From: Notamacropus eugenii | Lineage: Eukaryota > Chordata > Mammalia > Diprotodontia > Macropodidae | DNA length: 64,000 nucleotides | Assembly (NCBI RefSeq): GCF_028372415.1 | Contig: NC_092872.1 | Span: 88,580,110 to 88,644,109, forward strand | Reading direction: 5' to 3' | In this document: piece by piece, positions 58,705 through 64,000 of the stretch | Numbering within the stretch: position 1 is the first letter of the stretch | How the letters are laid out: each line of letters begins with the position of its first letter | Notes under the pieces: generated by a model | What the model was told of the DNA's origin: nothing | The model's input: the letters and a program-made list of their open reading frames with translations, nothing else | The model's database searches: none | Translations under genes and position numbers: made by a program

Positions 58705-58925
58705 AGGAAAAAACAGTTTGTCTTAGTGGCTGGAGAACTTCCCTAGGACCCAGGAAGATCTGGATTTCTATACTACCTCTGATACATACTGCCTATGTTA
58801 CCCTGGATAAATCACTTAAATTCTCAGTGCTTTATTCAGCTCTCTAAGACAATAAGTTACAGAAAAGTTGTCAATCTGCACTGGTAGATGGAAATTCTTT
58901 GACTGGGTAGTTCTTATGCCAAAAA
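58705..58925 (+). repeat. MIR-related marsupial SINE
   Basis: 'gtggctggagaacttccctaggacccaggaagatctgg', 'ctatgttaccctggataaatcactt' and the tail 'gttgtcaatctgcactggtagatggaaattctttgactggg', which matches the tail type at 10855-11045. Confidence 0.75.
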
Positions 58926-60324
58926 AATTCACATATATTCAATCTTTATTCCTAGCCCTAAATAACTGAGAATGAAGAGAATGATCATCCCCAAATGGAA
59001 AGGTATCCTCAAATATCCTACGATAATTATTGACTTGCCATGAAGTCATCACAAAAAATGGCTTTAAAGAAGTAATGAATTATTAATTACTGTTTATCAT
59101 CTGCGGTAATCAGAGGTGTGTGCTTGAAGGGGCCCAACTCTGAAAAAGCCAGCATCATGCCTCACACCATGTGACAAGCACATTGGACAGATTTATGCTC
59201 CAGTTTCACATTTCATTATGGGCAACTCAATGAACATGGGTGTGTTGGCTTTCTCTCCCATTCCTATGATTTATACTGCACCATTGAACAGTTGTGCAAG
59301 GATAAATCACACGCAGGCCAAGTGGTAAACCACAGAAATAACAGCAATTTATAAATATTTCAGGAGACTCTTGTGAGTACTCATTCACCATTTATGATCT
59401 GTGATGGCAATACTTCAAAACATCAATAGGAAGGCACAACTTTGCAGTTTTAATATCATGTGTTATATATTCTCTGGGTCACTAAGGAAAGCTGAGAAGT
59501 GGCATGTCTTGGGAAATCCAGGCATGATTCAGGTAGTTAGGAGAATATTTGGAAGCAAAAATATCCCAAGGGGAAACAAAAGACATATCCGAATAGGGCA
59601 GCAATTATGTTTTTAACAGAACTGATAAGCCTTTTTGGATGTAAAGGAAGGGGTTTCTGGGACTCTTCAAATGACTTTCAGGCTTATTCCAAATGTTGAT
59701 CAAATGAATGTTGTATTGAGGAAAGAGACAATGATCAAGAATGAATAAATAACGCTTCTGCTAGCATTTATAATTTAGTAGCTTTCACAGAAACTTGGAT
59801 CAAGATGAAAAAACAAAACAAAACAAAAAACCTTGTAGCATTAGAGAAAAGGCATTGGGGGAAGTGACTGCACTTCTTCCAGTAATAAAGAGGGCTTCCT
59901 GATTTACAGATTGTTACATGGAAGAAAAGCAGAGAAGTACAGACTTGGAACTTGTACATAAATGAGTAAATTGGAGTCAAAGAAATAGGACATGTTTACA
60001 AGGAAAACATGGCCTAGATCTTATGTCTTACGTTTATATTGACTTATATTTATGACCAACTCTTCGATATCTCAACAGAAATGTTATCTCCTTGATGTGG
60101 GTACTTACCCTCCAACTGCAAGTCACATGCTAGCTATAGTTTAGCATCTCGTGGGATTCTCTTCCATACTCTTCTATAAAGATCCACCTACCATTTCCTT
60201 TAGGTCTAGAAGTCAAAGTTGTTTTGTTTTTTTTTTTTAACATTTTTGTGGGTACTTATGCAAAACATGGGTGCCTATTTTTTATTCTTTACTCTCACTG
60301 AATGACTGACCTATCTCTCTTTTT
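58926..60324. other. No recognisable gene or repeat
   Basis: About 1.4 kb. Frames up to 71 codons (59401-59616) have no recognisable similarity. 'aaaacaaaacaaaacaaaaaac' at about 59808-59830 is a short A-rich tract. Confidence 0.4.
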
Positions 60325-60545
60325 AAGTCTGCAGTCAGAAAGACCCAAGGTCATATCTGGCTTCACTCACTAACTGTGTACCTTAGGTAACTGTCCCATG
60401 CCTCAGTTTCTACAAATGTAAAATGGAAATAACAATATCATACACCTCCAAGATTTATTGTGAAGACCAAATGAAATATTATTTGTAAAGTGCTTAGCGT
60501 AGTGCCAGGCATATAATAAGTGCTTAATAAACAATTGTTTTCTTC
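60325..60545 (+). repeat. MIR-type SINE
   Basis: 'cactcactaactgtgtaccttagg', 'gcctcagtttctacaaatgtaaaatggaaataacaatatcatac' and 'agtgcttagcgtagtgccaggcatataataagtgcttaataaa' are head-to-tail MIR. Confidence 0.9.
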
Positions 60546-60824
60546 CTTCCTTGGTTCATTCATTTTTTTTCTTCCTTCCTTCCTTTGAGAGCCTTGCAAA
60601 TTATTTTTTTAAAGTCTTCCTCAATTCTTTCACACTACTGAGTCATCCCTTCAGAAGATATAAAGAACTTCATAGCAATAAAACCCTTGATTTTTTTCAT
60701 GTACTAACTGTACTTACCCTAAGGCATTGTGACTTTTCAGATTGTATTAGAGAAATTACAAAGCTTCCTCTGAATGACTTTGATTTTTTTAAAAAAATTT
60801 TTTGGATGATTGTTTTTATATAAC
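60546..60824. other. No clear feature
   Basis: T- and C-rich sequence with no repeat or gene named. Confidence 0.4.
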
Positions 60825-61325
60825 TTTAATTTCCAAACATATCCCTCCTCTACTCTCTACCTAGCAAGTCATTTCATTAAAAGAAAATGCAAAGGAAAAA
60901 AGAAAAATAAGACATTTCAGCAAAACTAACCAACACATTGACTGAGTGTGGCAGTATATCTTACACCTATATTTCACCACCTCTGCAAATAAAAGTGGGA
61001 TTCCCTTATCTCCAGGGACAAGCTTAGTTATTATAATGACGTAGCATTCAATTTTTTTCTCTATTTATATTGTTGTAGCTGCCATACATACTGTTTTATT
61101 AGTTCTTTTAGCTTTACTCTGCAGTAGTTCAGAGAAGAATTCCCATGCTTCTCTGAGTTCTTTATAGTCACCATTTCTTGCAACACAATAATATTCCATT
61201 ACATTTCATATACCACAGTTTGTTTAGCTATTCCCCAGGCAAGAGACATCCACTTTTTTCCTAGTTCTTTGCCACTACATAAAGTGTTGCTATGAATATT
61301 TTAGTGCATATGGGAAAAATCCTTT
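60825..61325 (-). mobile_element. Old L1-like LINE 3' end
   Basis: Antisense: 'taatttccaaacatatccctcctctac', 'cagcaaaactaaccaacacattgactgagtgtggcagtata', 'atttcttgcaacacaataatattccattaca' and 'gccactacataaagtgttgctatgaatatttt'. Same old family as 3865-4600. Confidence 0.85.
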
Positions 61326-61329
61326 CAGT

Positions 61330-61410
61330 CAACTTGCCCTTTAGATCTCAGTTTCCCTATTTGTGAGAAATAATGATCTCTAAGGTTCTTTATAGCTCTT
61401 TGACTTTATT
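61330..61410 (+). repeat. MIR3 3' fragment
   Basis: 'agatctcagtttccctatttgtgagaaataatgatctctaaggttctttatagctctttg' is the MIR3 core and tail. Confidence 0.75.
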
Positions 61411-61770
61411 TTTTCAATTCCATCAAGAAAATCTTCTTGTCAAAGTATTGGCTCCAATTTTGTGAACAAAGGATGCCTTTTGCTTGAGTTTTGAAAGTTT
61501 CAAGTAAACGCTTTTCAAATCAAGTCAATTTCATGTATTTAATATAGTAGAGAGGGGATAGCATGAAGACCAGAGAGATGCAACTACACTTAATGGTATG
61601 CTAAACCCATGTTTCTTTGGGGAAGTATAATAAGGCATGGAGAGGAAATTTATACCATGCTATGCCATGTCAAGATCCTAGAGGTACACCAACGTATGTG
61701 CCCAGGAACACAAGGCTCAGTAATTACAATAACCATTGCAATAATAATACCATCTTGATTTTCTCACACG
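61411..61770. other. No recognisable feature
   Basis: Nothing nameable between two MIR3 copies. Confidence 0.4.
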
Positions 61771-61774
61771 TTGT

Positions 61775-61970
61775 AATAGGGAAGCAGTATGGGACAGTAG
61801 AAAGAATGCTTAAGTTAGAGTCAGAGATTCTGGCTCAGCCATTTACTAATTGTGTGAGGTTTGGGGCAAATCATTTAACCTCTTAACTAGTTTTCTCCTC
61901 TGCAAAGAGGATTGTACTAGATAACCTTCAATGTCCCCTTTAGTATCATGATTCTATAATTCTTTCCAAT
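61775..61970 (+). repeat. MIR3-type SINE
   Basis: 'gggaagcagtatgggacagtagaaagaatgcttaagttagagtcagagattctggctcagccatttactaattgtgtgag' and the tail 'actagataaccttcaatgtccc…atgattctataattc'. A complete and clear MIR3. Confidence 0.9.
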
Positions 61971-62089
61971 TTTTAGAAGAACTTCTTACAGAACAAGAGG
62001 TAAACTTCTATGGCCTTTTCTGAATCTAAAGTTCTACTCTATTTGTTTCTCACAGGAATCTTGCAAAACAGATTCAGTAGGAATTAAAA

Positions 62090-62690
62090 ATCAATCAATG
62101 AGAATTTATTAAGCACCTACTATATGCAAGGTCATTTCATAGTCACTTGGAATTCAAACATGTACAAATAGAAAAATATACAAAATATGCAAATATACAA
62201 AAATATGCAAATACAAAAATATACAAATATGCAAATGCACGTTTTTTTTTCCAAAGGTGAAGAGGGTTAGCCGCTGGGGATTGGGCATGTCAGGATAAGC
62301 CTCATGTAAGACATAGAATGTGAGCTGAACTTTGAAGGAAGCAAGGGATTCTGAGAGGTGATAGTAAGAAAGGGAGGGAATTCCAGGCTTTATGGCTAAC
62401 ATGTGCAAAGGCATTGAGGCGGGAGGTGGATGCCATATTTAAGAAATAACAAGTGGACCAGTTTGGCTGAGCCACAGGGTAAATGAAGAGACTAATAAGT
62501 CTGGAAAGGAAGACTGGGGCCAGGCTATAAAATGCTTGAAATGCCAAACAGAGGAATGTGTGTTTGATCCTAGAGGTAATTGGGACCCACTGGAATTTAT
62601 TGATCAGGGCACTGACCTAGTCCTATCTGTCTTTTAAGAATACGATTTTGGCAGCTGAGTGGAAGATGAAATGGAATCGTAAGAGACTTG
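62090..62690 (-). mobile_element. L2 LINE 3' end with internal AT-rich minisatellite
   Basis: 'atgagaatttattaagcacctactatatgcaagg' is the antisense terminus. After a tandem repeat it continues 'ggattctgagaggtgatagtaagaaagggagggaattccagg' and 'cactggaatttattgatcagggcactgac'. Confidence 0.9.
62163..62239. repeat. AT-rich tandem repeat
   Basis: Units resembling 'tatacaaaatatgcaaa' repeat about five times, imperfectly, inside the L2. Confidence 0.85.
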
Positions 62691-62699
62691 GGGCTAGAA

Positions 62700-62865
62700 G
62701 AACAATTATTTCAGGTGAGAAATGATGCAGATAAAGAAACAAACTCAGAGACATTAAGAGAGTTGACCATGGTCACAAAGCAAGTTTCATTGTCAGATCT
62801 AGGACATGAGAAGTGGTCTCCTGGTGTCGTCAAGGTCAGGTTTCTTTCCTCTGCAATACAATACT
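62700..62865 (-). repeat. MIR-type SINE fragment
   Basis: 'aatgatgcagataaagaaacaaactcagagacattaagagagttgaccatggtcacaaagcaa' is the reverse-complement core. Confidence 0.65.
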
Positions 62866-63509
62866 TACATTTCATATATCCTGCTTTGTAAAGGTTTGGC
62901 TCCTGATAAATGAAATCACAAGTAGACTTCTGCTAAAAGACAGAGAGGGGAAGTGACTCAGAGAATGGGCAGTTGATTTCCCCAGGTCTCTGCCCTCATT
63001 AGGCAATACCGAGATGGGTGAAAAGTGCCACCTTGCAGGTTTTTGGATTTTGTTAGCATGGTAAACACCAGAGTGAGCCCAAGTGAGGGAAGTGTCTGCT
63101 CCTGGTCTGCAAAAAATAAAAATGGATCCAGGAAAACTCCTGACAGCAGATAATATGCAGAAACAAAGTGAGTTATGCCCCTTAATCATTAAAGCCAAAG
63201 AACTTGATCAGCAAATCTCAGAATGCTTTAATAAGGAAGAGGCAGAGCAGAAGGAACAAGGAAGGAAGCAGCTTAGCTGAGCTAGAAGAACCATGGCACT
63301 GGTGGGGACCATCTAACTCCTGACAGGAATGTTTATTACTCTTACTTTGGGCAAGGCAGATGAGCAGACCCATGCAGGAGAACTTTAAATCCAATTGAGA
63401 CAACTTTTACTGCAGCAAAGAGCAAACAGGATCTGGATTGACTGAAGGCTTTCTGCATCCATCCTAGGTGGAAGGGAACGCAGATGTAATTCTTATGCAG
63501 ATATCCATA
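62866..63509. other. Unassigned, with a 65-codon open frame
   Basis: The frame at 63083-63280 (plus) has a K/E/Q-rich, protein-like composition (MDPGKLLTADNMQKQSEL… then EEAEQKEQGRKQL). I do not recognise it. There is no splice or promoter evidence. It could be a small retrocopy fragment or chance. Confidence 0.3.
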
Positions 63510-63698
63510 AAGACAGCAAGGAGAAGGAGAATATTGGATTTGGAGTCAGGAGGATGGGGCAGATCTTGGTTCTTTTACTACCTGTGTGACCCTGGGGGAT
63601 TCATTTCTTATCCCTGGACCTCAGCTTCTTTATCTGTAAAATGAACAGATTAGACTAGATGACCCCTAAGTTCTTGCTCTGAATTCTATGATCTTGAG
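63510..63698 (+). repeat. MIR3-type SINE
   Basis: 'gaatattggatttggagtcaggaggatgg', 'ctgtgtgaccctgggggattc', 'tctgtaaaatgaacagattagactagatgacccctaag' and 'ctgaattctatgatc'. Complete MIR3. Confidence 0.9.
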
Positions 63699-63935
63699 CT
63701 AGGTAAGTGGTGCAGGAAGCAGGGTACTGGGTCTAGAGACAGGAAGACCTGATTCAAATCTGGCTCAGTCACTTACTAAGTGCATGACTCTGTGCCTTGG
63801 TATCCTCAACTGTAAAACTAGAGTAAAAACAATACTTATCACCAGGGTTGATGTGAGGATCAAAGGAGGTGATAATTATACAGTGCTTAGCACTGTGCCT
63901 ATCATGTAGTAGGGATAGATAAAAGTTACTTCAAT
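63699..63935 (+). repeat. MIR-type SINE
   Basis: 'gtactgggtctagagacaggaagacctgattcaaatctggctcagtcacttac', 'aactgtaaaactagagtaaaaacaatacttatcaccagggttgatgtgagg' and 'cagtgcttagcactgtgcctatcatgtag'. Directly follows the previous SINE. Confidence 0.9.
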
Positions 63936-63971
63936 CAGTGTGCAAGTCTAATACCAAAACCAACATTTTTA

Positions 63972-64000
63972 TAGAATCAAAGAGTTTTAGAGCTAGAAAG
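63972..64000 (-). repeat. MIR3 3' end, cut by the window edge
   Basis: 'atagaatcaaagagttttagagctagaaag' is the antisense MIR3 terminus. Confidence 0.75.

Noticed and set aside
59270-59330. U6 snRNA-like sequence
   Set aside because: Only 'tgcaaggat…cacacgca' resembles U6, and the conserved upstream and downstream parts are missing.
1-64000. CRISPR array, bacterial operon or phage system
   Set aside because: There are no spaced short direct repeats, no dense open frames and no ribosome binding sites. The repeat content is that of a mammalian genome.

Overview
The window looks like euchromatic, AT-rich, repeat-dominated mammalian DNA, and the repeats point to a marsupial (opossum-like). Evidence: an L1 whose 5' end reads like the marsupial L1 start (antisense of 'cgccatcttgactccgccc'), MAR1-type CORE-SINEs, abundant MIR/MIR3 and long L2 copies, and an RTE-like LINE tail shared with a SINE. 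I find no intact host gene and no convincing host exon. The host-derived sequences I recognise are three retrocopies: a near full-length DNAJA3 (mitochondrial HSP40/Tid1) processed pseudogene, a 7SL (SRP) RNA pseudogene, and a short Y-box cold-shock-domain fragment. The window is most simply read as intergenic or intronic sequence.

Layout. 1-12.9 kb: a small hAT element with a perfect 8-bp target duplication, MIR/MAR1 SINEs, a 5' L1 fragment flanked by its own target duplication, older L1-like 3' fragments and a nested L1. 12.9-19.1 kb: an old minus-strand L1 split by a 5.1-kb younger L1 that has lost about 1.5 kb of its reverse-transcriptase region. 19-24.7 kb: sparse MIRs, an L2 3' end and a LINE C-terminal zinc-knuckle fragment. 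24.7-27.6 kb: a long minus-strand L2 carrying a SINE. 27.6-35.6 kb: an old plus-strand L1 into whose 3' end a full-length, recent L1 (28524-35480, minus) inserted. It has 16-bp perfect target duplications, an open ORF1, and an ORF2 with one in-frame stop and an altered RT motif A.

35.8-46 kb: MIR clusters, the Y-box fragment, several L2 copies (one holding a ~77-bp mariner remnant, another split by an L1 3' end) and the 7SL pseudogene, whose tail leads into a long GA microsatellite. 46.5-52 kb: little recognisable apart from the DNAJA3 pseudogene, an L2 3' end and a 5'-truncated L1 with 14-bp target duplications. 52.4-64 kb: an RTE-like remnant, a degraded L1 carrying a SINE within a SINE, an L2 3' end opened by a TAGA/GA microsatellite, and more MIR/L2 to the edge.

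The coding sequences here do not form a pathway. The only functionally linked set is the L1 5'UTR promoter, ORF1 and ORF2 of the young element. The most useful observations are nested insertions that order the repeat families in time, heptad-multiple growth of the L1 ORF1 coiled coil between two copies in the same window, and host-gene retrocopies hidden in apparently empty DNA. Family names come from recall without a repeat library, and boundaries are usually good to about 10-30 bases. I saw no supportable endogenous retrovirus, LTR element, CRISPR array or functional tRNA/rRNA gene.
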